Assembly: GCA_029862975.1 (NCBI GenBank)
Contig: JAOTWP010000024.1
Coordinates: 1-38,066, forward strand
Length of the DNA: 38,066 nucleotides
Direction: 5' to 3'
Source of the DNA: Acidobacteriota bacterium
Lineage (GTDB): Bacteria; Acidobacteriota; Thermoanaerobaculia; Multivoradales; JAHEKO01
Each line of letters begins with the position of its first letter. Position 1 is the stretch's first letter. The notes beneath the pieces are model-generated. The model had not been told where the DNA came from, ran no database searches, and saw nothing but the letters and a program-made list of their open reading frames with translations. Below are positions 23,783 through 31,972 of the stretch, in pieces. The position numbers were made by a program, and so were the translations under genes.

Positions 23783-25561
23783 GTGGAAGAGACCTCTCGC
23801 CAGAGCCTGCGCGTACCGGCCTTCGTGCTGGCCCTGGGGCTCGTCTCTCTCGTCCTCATCTCCGTCAACGACGCGATCCGCAAGCGGGTCCTGGTCCGCG
23901 ACGCCGAGCGGGCCCGGAACGTGGCGGAGATGCAGACCCGGCTGGCAAAGGCGCACCTGTGGGTGGAGGAGTACGTGACCGGCGACACGATCGACCGCGC
24001 GGAGGTCCAGGAGCACCTGGCGAAGTGCCGCGAGATCCTCGCCGGGCTGCTGGGGACGGTGCCGGGAACCGTCGCCGTCGACCCGATCGACGAGCGGCAG
24101 ATCTACGAGCTGCTGAGCCGGGTCCAGCCCCAGGTCGAGACCTTCATCGGCCTCTCCGGGGAGCGCTTCGCGGGATACGACGCCGGCCGCCACGTCGGGA
24201 TCGGATCCGTTGCCGACATCGAATACGACCGCGTCTTCTCGGCCCTGGCGGACGATCTGCGGGCCCTCGACGAGCTCGTCGTGGAGCAGCTCGACGCCGC
24301 GCACGAGCAGTCGCACACCCTCTTTCGCTTCATCATCGTCGCCTGGGCGGCGATCGTCGGCGTCTCCGTGGTCGGCATCTGGACCCGCGAGCGGCGCCAC
24401 CTCGCCGCCGAGCGGGCGCTGCGCGAGAGCGAGGCCAAGCTCCTGCGGTCCCAGAAGATGGAGGCGATCGGCAGTCTCGCGGGGGGCCTGGCGCACGACA
24501 TCAACAACTACCTGGCGGCGATCAGCGCCCAGTGCGAGGTCGTGAGGATGCGGGCGGCGGAGACCGACCCCGTGGCCGCCAAGATGGACATGGTCATGGA
24601 CACCTGCTCGCGGGCCGCGGCCCTGCTGCAGCGGCTCCTGGCCTTCAGCCGCGGGCGGCCGGTGCAGCCTGAGGTGGTGAGCCTCAACCAGGTGGTGATC
24701 GGCCTCGAGGACATGGCGCGGCGGCTGATCGGCGAGAACGTGGTCCTCGAGCTGGCGCTCGGCCGCGGGCTGGGCAACGTCGAGGTAGAGGTCGGCCAGA
24801 TCGAGCAGGTCATCTTGAACCTCCTCGTCAACGCCCGCGACGCGATGCCCACGGGCGGCGAGGTGCGCCTCGAGACCCGCGCCGTCGCGGCGGACGAGAG
24901 CCCGCTCGAAGGCGGCGTCGAGGGCGTCGCGCTGCGGGTGTCGGACACCGGCCCCGGTATCCCGCCGGAGCAGCGCGACAAGATCTTCGAGCCGTTCTTC
25001 ACGACCAAGGGCAAGAGCGAGCACAGCGGCCTGGGCCTCGCCACGGTCTACGGCATCGTGCGCCAGAATCGCGGCACGATCGCCACGATCGATCTCGAGG
25101 ACCGCGGGGCCACCCTGGAGCTGGTCTTCCCGCGCGTCGCCCGCAAGGCGCGGAGGAGCGCGCGGCCGGCGGCGGCCGCAGCCGGCCGCCACAGCGGGCG
25201 CGTCCTTCTCGTCGAGGACAACGAGCGGCTGCGGACGTCGACCGAGGAGATCCTGTCCGAGCTGGGCTTCGAGGTGACGGTCGCCGCGGACGGCAGCGAG
25301 GCGATCGCGGAGCTCGACGAGGCCGTGGAGGGTTTCGATCTCCTGCTGACCGACGTGGTGATGCCCGGCCTCAACGGCGTCGACGTGGCGCGGGAAGCGA
25401 TGGCCCGCGATCCCGGGATCAAGGTCCTCTTCGCCTCCGGCTACGCCGACCGGGTGATGTTGAGCCACGGGGTCGACGAGCAGGGGGCCGACTTCCTGGC
25501 CAAGCCCTACACCGGGAGCGAGCTCTCGGCGGCGATCGCGCGGGCGCTGGACTCGCGGTGA
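23783..25561 (+). CDS. hybrid sensor histidine kinase with receiver
   Basis: This is a 592-residue membrane sensor kinase. Two membrane helices (about 11-29 and 180-200) flank a 150-residue periplasmic sensor of mostly helical character (QTRLAKAHLWVEEYVTGD). The H box is KMEAIGSLAGGLAHDINN with H238. N-box VILNLLVNARDAM and the G boxes VSDTGPGIPP, FEPFFTTKG and GLGLATVYGIV follow. A C-terminal receiver (about 471-590) has D524 in LTDVVMPG and the lysine in LAKPY. No HPt domain is present, so phosphate flow may end in the receiver or use a separate HPt. The GTG at 23783 gives the shortest complete N-terminus. An OmpR-type regulator lies 118 bases downstream and may be its partner. The signal is unknown. 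Confidence 0.88.
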   Translation: MEETSRQSLRVPAFVLALGLVSLVLISVNDAIRKRVLVRDAERARNVAEMQTRLAKAHLWVEEYVTGDTIDRAEVQEHLAKCREILAGLLGTVPGTVAVDPIDERQIYELLSRVQPQVETFIGLSGERFAGYDAGRHVGIGSVADIEYDRVFSALADDLRALDELVVEQLDAAHEQSHTLFRFIIVAWAAIVGVSVVGIWTRERRHLAAERALRESEAKLLRSQKMEAIGSLAGGLAHDINNYLAAISAQCEVVRMRAAETDPVAAKMDMVMDTCSRAAALLQRLLAFSRGRPVQPEVVSLNQVVIGLEDMARRLIGENVVLELALGRGLGNVEVEVGQIEQVILNLLVNARDAMPTGGEVRLETRAVAADESPLEGGVEGVALRVSDTGPGIPPEQRDKIFEPFFTTKGKSEHSGLGLATVYGIVRQNRGTIATIDLEDRGATLELVFPRVARKARRSARPAAAAAGRHSGRVLLVEDNERLRTSTEEILSELGFEVTVAADGSEAIAELDEAVEGFDLLLTDVVMPGLNGVDVAREAMARDPGIKVLFASGYADRVMLSHGVDEQGADFLAKPYTGSELSAAIARALDSR

Positions 25562-25679
25562 CGGCGGGCGCCACGGGCGCGATCCGCTCCTCCGAGTGTA
25601 GAATCCGTCACGCGCTCTTCTCGCGATAGGACCCCGTCGCGCCAGGCCTGGCACGCGGCTTGCTCGCTCGGACGGCATC

Positions 25680-26363
25680 ATGAGAATCCTGCTGGTGGAA
25701 GACGACGAGATGATCGCCACGGCGATCGAAGAAGCGCTGGTGGTGTCTCATTACGCCGTCGACCGTGTCTCCGATGGTGTCTCAGCCGACGAGGCGGTGG
25801 CGGTGAACGGCTACGACGCGATCGTGCTCGACTGGGGAATCCCCGACCCCTCGGGGATCGAGCTGCTGCGCCAGTGGCGCGCCAAGGGCATCTCGACCCC
25901 GGTGCTCATGCTCACCGGGCGCAGCGACGTCGTCGACCGCGTCGACGGCCTCGACAGCGGCGCCGACGACTACCTGACCAAGCCGTTTGCCGTCGCCGAG
26001 CTGCTGGCGCGGGTGCGCAGCCTGATCCGCCGCCGCGAGCGCTCTCTCTTGTCGACGCTGGCCGCCGACGACGTGGAGATGGATCGGGCGGCGCGGCGCG
26101 TGACCGTCGGCGGCGAGCCCATCGAGCTCTCGCCCAAGGAGTTCGGCCTGCTCGAGTACCTCCTGTACCACGTCGACGAGGTGGTGACCCGCACGGACAT
26201 CTCGGAGCACGTCTGGGACGACTCCTTCGACGCGATGAGCAACGTGATCGACGTCACCATCCACCGGCTGCGCCGCAAGATCGACGGCGACCGCCCGGGA
26301 GCCCTGCTGCGCACCGTGAAGGGCGTCGGCTACCTGCTCGCCAGCGCCCGCGCCGAGAGCTGA
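25680..26363 (+). CDS. OmpR/PhoB-family response regulator
   Basis: This is a 227-residue two-domain regulator. The receiver has the acidic pocket E7-D8-D9, phospho-acceptor D51, T79 and K101 (TKPF). The output domain is a winged helix with IELSPKEFGLLEYLLYHVDE, the recognition helix in NVIDVTIHRLRRKI and the C-terminal wing LLRTVKGVGYLL. After D51 the usual hydrophobic loop is altered to DWGIPDPSG, not rare but different from the common D-L-M-L-P. It is expected to bind tandem repeats of a short direct-repeat site as a dimer; targets are unknown. It is separated from the hybrid kinase by 118 bases, so it may have its own promoter. Confidence 0.9.
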   Translation: MRILLVEDDEMIATAIEEALVVSHYAVDRVSDGVSADEAVAVNGYDAIVLDWGIPDPSGIELLRQWRAKGISTPVLMLTGRSDVVDRVDGLDSGADDYLTKPFAVAELLARVRSLIRRRERSLLSTLAADDVEMDRAARRVTVGGEPIELSPKEFGLLEYLLYHVDEVVTRTDISEHVWDDSFDAMSNVIDVTIHRLRRKIDGDRPGALLRTVKGVGYLLASARAES

Positions 26364-26415
26364 CGTCCACCGCCCGCGACGCCGGGATTGTCGCACGTGA
26401 GCGCCGGGCTCGTTC

Positions 26416-27000
26416 TCAGTCCCGGACTGCCGCCGCCAGGTGCTCGCGCACCGCGGGCTCCAGGCGGGTGAGGCCGGCCTTCTTGCCGAGCTCGATGGCG
26501 GCTTCGGGGTCGGCGCCGTCCTGGTAGTAGGCCGCCAGCGCGAAGAGGGCGCCGACGCGGTTGCCGCTGCCGCAGTGGACGATGGCGGGGCGCTCGGCGG
26601 CGTCGAGGGCGGCGGCGAAGGCGGCGGCGTTGGCGGCGGTGAGCCCGTCGCCGGCGATCGGGATCGCGACGTAGGTCATGCCGCGGGCCTCGACGTCGGC
26701 CTGGCCGATGTCGGACTCGCCGGGAGTGCGCAGGTTGATGACCGTCCGGATCCCCAGCGAGCTCGCTTCGTCGAGCTGCTCGCGGGTCGGCTGGCCGCCG
26801 GTGAGGATCCCGGGGAAGGGCTCGGCGCCGTTGGGAAGCAGTGTCGCCGGGTCGATGCTCGCGACGGCCGCCGGTTCCGGCTGCGGCGCGGGCTCCGCCT
26901 CGGGGGCTGGCGCCGACCGCGTACAGGCCGGCGAGCAGAGGAGCGCCACGGCCGCCGTGAGGGCGAGGACAGGGGTCGAGTGCTTCGGTGGAGCGGACAT
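26416..27000 (-). CDS. lipoprotein DUF442/BLH-type phosphatase
   Basis: This 194-residue exported protein has a hydrophobic signal ending near LLCSPACTRS (candidate lipid cysteine C26), a Pro/Glu/Ala-rich linker and a phosphatase-like domain from about residue 55. The domain shows ILTGGQPTREQLDEASSLGI, TVINLRTPGES and the active-site loop H142-C143-G-S-G-N-R148. The C-x4-R spacing, not C-x5-R, is that of the DUF442 beta-lactamase-hydrolase-like family of the tyrosine/dual-specificity phosphatase superfamily. The ATG at 27000 is supported by GAAGGAGG upstream; an open extension further upstream overlaps the PIN toxin gene and is rejected. Its location outside the membrane makes a cytoplasmic signalling substrate unlikely. 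Confidence 0.8.
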   Translation of the reverse strand: MSAPPKHSTPVLALTAAVALLCSPACTRSAPAPEAEPAPQPEPAAVASIDPATLLPNGAEPFPGILTGGQPTREQLDEASSLGIRTVINLRTPGESDIGQADVEARGMTYVAIPIAGDGLTAANAAAFAAALDAAERPAIVHCGSGNRVGALFALAAYYQDGADPEAAIELGKKAGLTRLEPAVREHLAAAVRD

Positions 27001-27012
27001 TGCGGTGCCTCC

Positions 27013-27039
27013 TTCGGTGGCTTCGGTGGCTTCGGTGAC
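27013..27039 (-). repeat. 9-bp tandem repeat, three units, before phosphatase start
   Basis: TTCGGTGGC (27013-27021), TTCGGTGGC (27022-27030) and TTCGGTGAC (27031-27039) on the plus strand read as GCCACCGAA-type units in the gene direction. The unit nearest the gene merges into its Shine-Dalgarno (GAAGGAGG). The frame is open and continuous with the phosphatase gene (T-E-A repeats). Confidence 0.75.
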
Positions 27040-27068
27040 TTCCCGCGCCCCGGCGTGCCGGCTGCGCG

Positions 27069-27476
27069 CTAGCTGCTGCGATAGAGCTCGACGAAGGCGC
27101 GGGGTGCGAGCACCTCGACGCCCAGCCGGGCCGCGGGAGGGTAGTGTCTCAGGTTCCCGGTGACCAGGCAGCGAGCTCGGGCCGCGATCGCGATCTCCAG
27201 AAAGGGCTCGTCGTCGGCGTCCGGCAACCGGGTCGTGAGCGGGCGAGCCGCGACGGGGACGCCCTCGGCTCGGATCTGTGCCATCAAGGTGTCCACACGG
27301 TCGGGATCGAAACAGAATCGCTCGCGGCGCAGGACTTCCGCGTACTCGCCGAGGATACGCGCGTCGTGGCACAGGACGAGGTCGCCGGCGGCCACGAGAC
27401 GCACGATCAGCCCGGACGGACCCGCGGGCCGCAGCAGGCCGGACACGAGGACGTTCGTGTCCAGTACGATCTTCAT
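27069..27476 (-). CDS. PIN-domain toxin (type II TA)
   Basis: This is a 135-residue PIN-domain ribonuclease of the COG1569-like toxin group. It starts with MKIVLDTNVLVSGLL (acidic residue D6), has an internal GEYAEVLRRERF glutamate, and the acidic cluster DADDEPFLEIAIAARARC ending in VTGNLRHYP. The asparagine in VTGN at the usual aspartate position is common in this subgroup. Its ATG overlaps the antitoxin stop by four bases, the classic TA arrangement. It is predicted to cleave RNA when free of antitoxin; the target is unknown. Confidence 0.87.
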   Translation of the reverse strand: MKIVLDTNVLVSGLLRPAGPSGLIVRLVAAGDLVLCHDARILGEYAEVLRRERFCFDPDRVDTLMAQIRAEGVPVAARPLTTRLPDADDEPFLEIAIAARARCLVTGNLRHYPPAARLGVEVLAPRAFVELYRSS

Positions 27477-27778
27477 TCCGAGCGTGCTTGGCGTTGCCGC
27501 CGGCGCCGCCGAACGGCTGCGATCTCGGCGTCGATCTCGTCCCGGCTCATGTCTGCCGCGCCGCCCGCGACCGACCGCCGCTGGATCTCCGCCACCGCGG
27601 CAACCGCCCTCGCCCGCCGGATCGCCGCCAGCGTCTCCTCGAGGTTCTCCTCCGTGACCGTGGAAAGGACCGCGATGGGGCGGCCGTTGGACGTCACCAC
27701 CATCTCGCGCTCGGTCGCGAGGCTCTTCCAGACCTCGGCCGACTTGTTCCTGAGGTCTCTGACCGAAAGAAGCTTCAT
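27473..27778 (-). CDS. Phd/YefM-family antitoxin
   Basis: This 101-residue antitoxin is encoded upstream of the PIN toxin with ATGA overlap. The N-terminal DNA-binding part follows the Phd/YefM pattern (SVRDLRNKSAEVWKSLATER, then MVVTSNGRPIAVLS). The C-terminal half is helical, ends in a strongly basic tail (AAVRRRRRQRQARS) and should wrap the toxin. A good Shine-Dalgarno (GGAGG) precedes the ATG. Phd-type antitoxins usually repress their own operon; the near-palindrome at 27796-27812 is a candidate operator. Confidence 0.85.
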   Translation of the reverse strand: MKLLSVRDLRNKSAEVWKSLATEREMVVTSNGRPIAVLSTVTEENLEETLAAIRRARAVAAVAEIQRRSVAGGAADMSRDEIDAEIAAVRRRRRQRQARSE

Positions 27779-27795
27779 CGCGCCACCTCCAAAGG

Positions 27796-27833
27796 CACAC
27801 CGAAGTGTACACGATCGTCACCCAGAAGGGTGA
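27796..27833 (-). promoter_or_regulatory. candidate TA operator with inverted repeats
   Basis: Within 20-55 bases of the antitoxin start lie GCACAC-CGAA-GTGTAC (a near-inverted repeat that includes the palindrome GTGTACAC at 27805-27812) and a perfect 6-bp inverted repeat TCACCC-AGAA-GGGTGA (27818-27833). Their position fits autorepression by the antitoxin. Found by eye; not tested statistically. Confidence 0.4.
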
Positions 27834-27952
27834 GACGCCCGGCGCCCGCGACACCGGCTGCGGAATCGTCGCGTCGCCCCCCGCCCGGGGGGTGGCGGCG
27901 CGCGGGCGGCTGTCCTAGACTGCCGGTGCCTCCGCGGCCCGTCAGGCGAGCG

Positions 27953-29683
27953 ATGTCCAGAAACGAGCTACTCGAGACCATCCGATCTTCGGTGATCGGC
28001 GAGGATCGCGCCATCGAGGGTCCGTTCGGCCCGCGGCGCATCACCTACGCGGACTACACCGCCTCGGGGCGGGCCCTGACCTTCATCGAGGACTTCATCC
28101 GCGACGAGGTGCTGCCGTTCTACGCCAACACCCACACCGTGTCGTCGGGAACCGGGCGCCAGACGACGGTCTTCCGCGAGGGGGCCCGGCGGATCATCGG
28201 CGAGGCCGTCGGGGCGACGGCGGACGACGTCGTGCTCTTCGCGGGCTCCGGGGCCACCGGGGCCGTGCACCAGCTGATCGAGGTCCTCAACCTGCGGATC
28301 CCCTCCGACCTCGACCGCGCCTGGGCTCTCGGGGAGCGGATTCCGGCCGCGGCGCGCCCGGTGGTCTTCATCGGCCCCTACGAGCACCACTCCAACGAAC
28401 TGCCCTGGCGCGAATCGATCGCCGACGTCGTGGTGGTCGAAGAGGCCGCCGACGGCGGCATCGACCAGGATCGGCTCGCGGCGCGGCTCGACGAGTTCGC
28501 GGACCGGCCGCTCAAGATCGGCAGCTTCTCGGCCGCCTCGAACGTCACCGGGATCGAGTCCGACGTCGAGGGCATCACGGAGCGGCTGCATCGCGGCGGC
28601 GCGCTGGCCTTCTGGGACTACGCCGCGGCCGGCCCCTACGTGGCGATCGACATGAATCCCGCCGGGCGACCGGAGGCGGCCAAGGAGGCGATCTTCCTCT
28701 CCCCCCACAAGTTCATCGGCGGGCCCGGCACTCCGGGGGTGCTCGTCGCCAAGCGCCGGCTGTTCTCGAACCGCGTGCCGGCGGTGCCGGGCGGCGGCAC
28801 CGTGGCCTACGTCAATACCAGCGAGCACCGCTATCTCGTGGAGACCGAGGAGCGCGAGGAAGGCGGGACGCCGGCGATCGTCGGGTCGATCCGCGCGGGA
28901 CTCGTCTTCCAGCTCAAGCAGGCCGTCGGCAGCGAGCTCATCGACGCCCGCGAGCATCGGTTCACCCGCCGCGCCCTCGAGGTCTGGGGCCGCAACCCGG
29001 ACCTCCGGATCCTCGGCAACCCGGAGGTCCGCCGGCTGCCCATCGTCTCGTTTCTCGTCCGCCACGGCGGCGGGTTCCTGCACCACAACTACGTCGTCGC
29101 CCTCTTGAGCGACCTCTTCGGCATCCAGACCCGCGGCGGCTGCTCGTGCGCCGGCCCCTACGGCCACCGGCTGCTGGGCATCGACCCCGAGACGTCCCGC
29201 GAGTTCGAGTGCGAGATCCTGGCCGGCCACGAGGGGGTCAAGCCGGGCTGGGTGCGGATCAGCTTCAACTACTTCCTGGCCGAGCCGGTCGTCGAGTTCC
29301 TCCTGCGGGCGGTGGAATGGGTCGCGGCCCACGGCTGGAAGCTGCTGCCGCGCTATCGCTTCGACTCGCGGACCGGGCTCTGGGCCCACGAGGCGGCCGC
29401 CCGCCCGCCGCTCGCGCTCGCCGACCTGTCCTACGACACCGGACGTCTCGAGTACGCGGCGTCGCGGCCGGTCTCCCCGGCGCCGGCCTTCGACCACTAC
29501 CTCGAAGAGGCCGACCGGATCGTCGCCGCGGCCGCCGCCGCCGACCAGGTGGAGTGCCCGCCGGCAGAGGAGCTCCCCGCCCAGTTCGAGCACCTGCGCT
29601 GGTTCTCGCTGCCCTCGGAGATCTGGCACGAGCTCCACGGCCGCGGCTCCGGCCCGCCGGCCGCGTCGATCCTGCGGCCCTGA
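27953..29683 (+). CDS. class V aminotransferase-fold PLP enzyme
   Basis: This is a 576-residue PLP enzyme of the class V aminotransferase/cysteine desulfurase fold, longer than SufS (about 400). PLP-lysine K253 is in FLSPHKFIGGPGTPGVL. The active-site loop is TRGGCSCAGPYGH with C397 and C399. The phosphate-binding FAGSGATGAVHQLIE lies near residue 90. The first 30 residues include GPFGPRRITYADYTASGRAL, typical of a group of uncharacterised class V proteins. About 150 extra residues at the C-terminus (from about 425) carry aromatic and Pro-rich segments (YRFDSRTGLWAHEAA). Desulfurase or lyase activity is possible; no Fe-S assembly genes are adjacent. The ATG at 27953 is the start of the conserved region; a much longer upstream open frame overlaps the opposite TA genes and is not coding. 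Confidence 0.82.
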   Translation: MSRNELLETIRSSVIGEDRAIEGPFGPRRITYADYTASGRALTFIEDFIRDEVLPFYANTHTVSSGTGRQTTVFREGARRIIGEAVGATADDVVLFAGSGATGAVHQLIEVLNLRIPSDLDRAWALGERIPAAARPVVFIGPYEHHSNELPWRESIADVVVVEEAADGGIDQDRLAARLDEFADRPLKIGSFSAASNVTGIESDVEGITERLHRGGALAFWDYAAAGPYVAIDMNPAGRPEAAKEAIFLSPHKFIGGPGTPGVLVAKRRLFSNRVPAVPGGGTVAYVNTSEHRYLVETEEREEGGTPAIVGSIRAGLVFQLKQAVGSELIDAREHRFTRRALEVWGRNPDLRILGNPEVRRLPIVSFLVRHGGGFLHHNYVVALLSDLFGIQTRGGCSCAGPYGHRLLGIDPETSREFECEILAGHEGVKPGWVRISFNYFLAEPVVEFLLRAVEWVAAHGWKLLPRYRFDSRTGLWAHEAAARPPLALADLSYDTGRLEYAASRPVSPAPAFDHYLEEADRIVAAAAAADQVECPPAEELPAQFEHLRWFSLPSEIWHELHGRGSGPPAASILRP

Positions 29684-29708
29684 GCGAGCCGACCGGGAAG
29701 GGGGCAGG

Positions 29709-31727
29709 TCAGGGGACGGTCGCGGACCATGCCGAGGTGTCTCCGCTCTCGAAGCCGTCCGCGAAGATCGCCGGCTCGCACTCGGCGGGGACCGCGAAGC
29801 CGTTGATCGGGGTCGTCGAGTTCGGGCCGCCGCTGACGGCGTCGATGCCGAGCCCGAAAGCGGCGAAGGCCAGCCACATGCGGCACACGTCCTCACCCCC
29901 GTAGAGGTCGATGGCGGCCTGGATGAAGCCGTCGCGGACGTCCGTGAAGGCCGGGTTGCACAGCGTGTTCTCGAGGCCCTCGTTGACGTAGAGCATCATG
30001 CGCTGGTTGCCCGCGCCGCCGAGGGCGTCCCAGAGGTCGGGGTCGAAGCCGTGGTGGTCGACGAGCGCCCAGTAGACCTCCCAGGCGGCCTGCGCCCACA
30101 CCGAGCCGACGCCGTGCGGGATCGAGAGGCCGGCGATGCTCTCGTAGGTGTAGTCGTTGACCGCCGGGTCGGTGCTGTAGGGCTGCGGCCGCCCGCCCGG
30201 GCCGTCGACGGGCTGGCCGAGCACGTAGGTGCCGGTGCCGCGGACCGTCTCGCCGGTGTGGAACGGCTGCGCGGTGTAGGCGAGAAACCACCAGTCGCTC
30301 AACCCTTCGCCGGGCTGCTGGGCGTTGGTGAGGCAGGAGACGTTGGCCGGCCCGCCGACCAGGCGGTTGGAGATCCCGTGGCCGTACTCGTGGACGACGA
30401 TCCCGGCGTCGAGGACGCCGTCGCGGCGGGGGTCGGTGAAGTCGAAGATGCCGATCTGCATGCGCGGCGGAAAGCCGTCCGGCGGGGTGGCGAAGTTGGC
30501 GCCCGCGCCGTCCTGCGCCTCGGCCAGCACGGCGTCGCCTCCGAGGCCGCCGTGGCCGTAGTTGTTGACCTGGAAGTTGCCGGCCGCCTCGTCGAAGCCG
30601 TACCGGTACTGGACGTCGTGGACGACGTTGGCCCAGTAGAAGAGGTTGGTGATGGACGCGTCCGTGTAGGCCGTCGGGTCCATCGTCAGATCGATGGCGA
30701 AGTCGCAGACGAGCGGCGGTCCGCATTCGGGCTCGACGGCTGGGGGCGCGTTGTCCCCGTCGCCGTCGTCGTAGGCGTGGACGTTGTTGCCGCGCGGGAT
30801 CGTGAACTCGGGACCGGGAAGGCCGTCGGTGTCGTGCCAGCCGAAGGGCGACGCCGTCGCGTCTTGCGGGTCGACCTCGAGGGTCCGGCCGTCGGCCGGC
30901 GGCAGAGGGTTGGGCGGCTGGGCGTGGTTGGGGCTCTCCGTGGGCTGGGCGTAGACCCGGTAGGCGGCGTCGGCGACCCAGTCGAAGCGCGTCCAGACGC
31001 GCCCGTCCTCGGCGTCGACGTTGAGGTCGAGCCAGGCCTGCCCGTCGACGGTCGCCAGCTGCAGGTTCCAGACCTGGCGCGCCGTGGCCGCGTCGATCGG
31101 CAGCCACATGGCCGCGGGCTCGCCGGTGGCGTCGGGCCGCGGCTCGAGCCCCTGCTCGCGAACGTGGGCCCGGGCCCGGGCGACCGCCTGCTCGGGGTCG
31201 ATCACGGCCCGCGGTGGGCTCGCGATCGACGCCAGGTCGGGGGCCGGCGTGCCGCCGACCCCGAGGACGCGTCCGTCGCGGTTGACGCTCACCAAGAGCG
31301 TCGCGTTGTACACCGGCAGCCCCCCGTGGCGCTGGCGAAAGTGGAGGTGCGTCGCTCCCGAGAGCGGTGAAGGGACGGCGGCCCTCACCTCGAGATCGGC
31401 GACGTCGGCGGCCGTGAGCCCGAGCAGATCCAGGTGTCCGCGTACGAAGTCGAGGGCGACGGCGGCGGCCGGGGCGTCGCGCGGCGGCGTGAGGTAGCCG
31501 ACCGGGTCGTAGAGCGAGCGGGCCACGCCCAGGTGGGGGTCCCAGGTGACGAGCGCGCCGGTCGCGGCGCGCAGCCGCGCCGCGGCGGCGAGCTGGCGGG
31601 GAGCGGGCGGCACCGGGTCCCGGTGCCCGGCGGCCCGGAGATCGAAGTGGCCCGGCGCCGCGGCGGCCGCGGCGGCGGCGAGAGCGAGCAGCGGCCAGAT
31701 CCTTCGCGCCGCAAGTCGGCATCGCAT
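29709..31727 (-). CDS. secreted M36 (fungalysin) metalloprotease
   Basis: This 672-residue exported zinc protease has a signal peptide (RRIWPLLALAAAAAAAA) followed by a propeptide region with FTP/PepSY-like strands (VYNATLLVSVNRDGRVLGVGG, about 100-250). The catalytic domain carries H446-E-Y-G-H450 and the third zinc ligand E474 in GEGLSDWW, the M36 pattern. The last residues read IFADGFESGDTSAWSATVP, a D-G-F-E-S-G-D-T-S-x-W tail at the extreme C-terminus. The ATG at 31727 has GGGAGA before it; upstream in-frame codons precede the signal peptide. The gene diverges from the iron operon and shares a 245-base intergenic region with it. Its substrate is probably extracellular protein. Confidence 0.9.
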   Translation of the reverse strand: MRCRLAARRIWPLLALAAAAAAAAPGHFDLRAAGHRDPVPPAPRQLAAAARLRAATGALVTWDPHLGVARSLYDPVGYLTPPRDAPAAAVALDFVRGHLDLLGLTAADVADLEVRAAVPSPLSGATHLHFRQRHGGLPVYNATLLVSVNRDGRVLGVGGTPAPDLASIASPPRAVIDPEQAVARARAHVREQGLEPRPDATGEPAAMWLPIDAATARQVWNLQLATVDGQAWLDLNVDAEDGRVWTRFDWVADAAYRVYAQPTESPNHAQPPNPLPPADGRTLEVDPQDATASPFGWHDTDGLPGPEFTIPRGNNVHAYDDGDGDNAPPAVEPECGPPLVCDFAIDLTMDPTAYTDASITNLFYWANVVHDVQYRYGFDEAAGNFQVNNYGHGGLGGDAVLAEAQDGAGANFATPPDGFPPRMQIGIFDFTDPRRDGVLDAGIVVHEYGHGISNRLVGGPANVSCLTNAQQPGEGLSDWWFLAYTAQPFHTGETVRGTGTYVLGQPVDGPGGRPQPYSTDPAVNDYTYESIAGLSIPHGVGSVWAQAAWEVYWALVDHHGFDPDLWDALGGAGNQRMMLYVNEGLENTLCNPAFTDVRDGFIQAAIDLYGGEDVCRMWLAFAAFGLGIDAVSGGPNSTTPINGFAVPAECEPAIFADGFESGDTSAWSATVP

Positions 31728-31824
31728 GACAGGTCTCCCGGCGACGGGCCCGCGCCGCCCGCCTCGCGGCGGATCGGGGCTCGAGCCCGCAGTCGTGACC
31801 CTACCATCGGCCCGCAGGGGCGCG

Positions 31825-31860
31825 TTGACAGGCGGAGATTTTTTGAGTACTCTAAAAATC
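31825..31860 (+). promoter_or_regulatory. promoter with palindromic metalloregulator operator
   Basis: A perfect -35 hexamer TTGACA (31825-31830) is followed 17 bases later by a weak -10 candidate TACTCT (31848-31853). A 24-bp palindrome (31837-31860, arms GATTTTTTGAGT and ACTCTAAAAATC, one mismatched pair at 31844/31853) spans the spacer and -10. It is conspicuously AT-rich in this GC-rich DNA. Position and symmetry fit an operator for a DtxR-family repressor, and the next gene encodes one. The divergent protease gene starts about 110 bases away and might also be affected. Confidence 0.72.
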
Positions 31861-31890
31861 CGTTTCGGGCCCGCGTACCTCGCCCGGCGA

Positions 31891-31950
31891 GAGCGCGCCA
31901 GTCCCCAGGACACCGGTGCCCAGCACACCAGTGCCCTGGACACCAGTGCT
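31891..31950 (+). repeat. 15-bp tandem repeat, four units, before DtxR-FeoA
   Basis: The units are GAGCGCGCCAGTCCC (31891-31905, diverged), CAGGACACCGGTGCC (31906-31920), CAGCACACCAGTGCC (31921-31935) and CTGGACACCAGTGCT (31936-31950). The array ends 22 bases before the ATG at 31973. An in-frame ATG at 31916 lies inside it, so the repeat could even be translated as TPV-rich pentapeptides, although the Shine-Dalgarno GGAGG favours 31973. Confidence 0.78.
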
Positions 31951-31972
31951 CGAGACGCCCGGAGGACGACGA

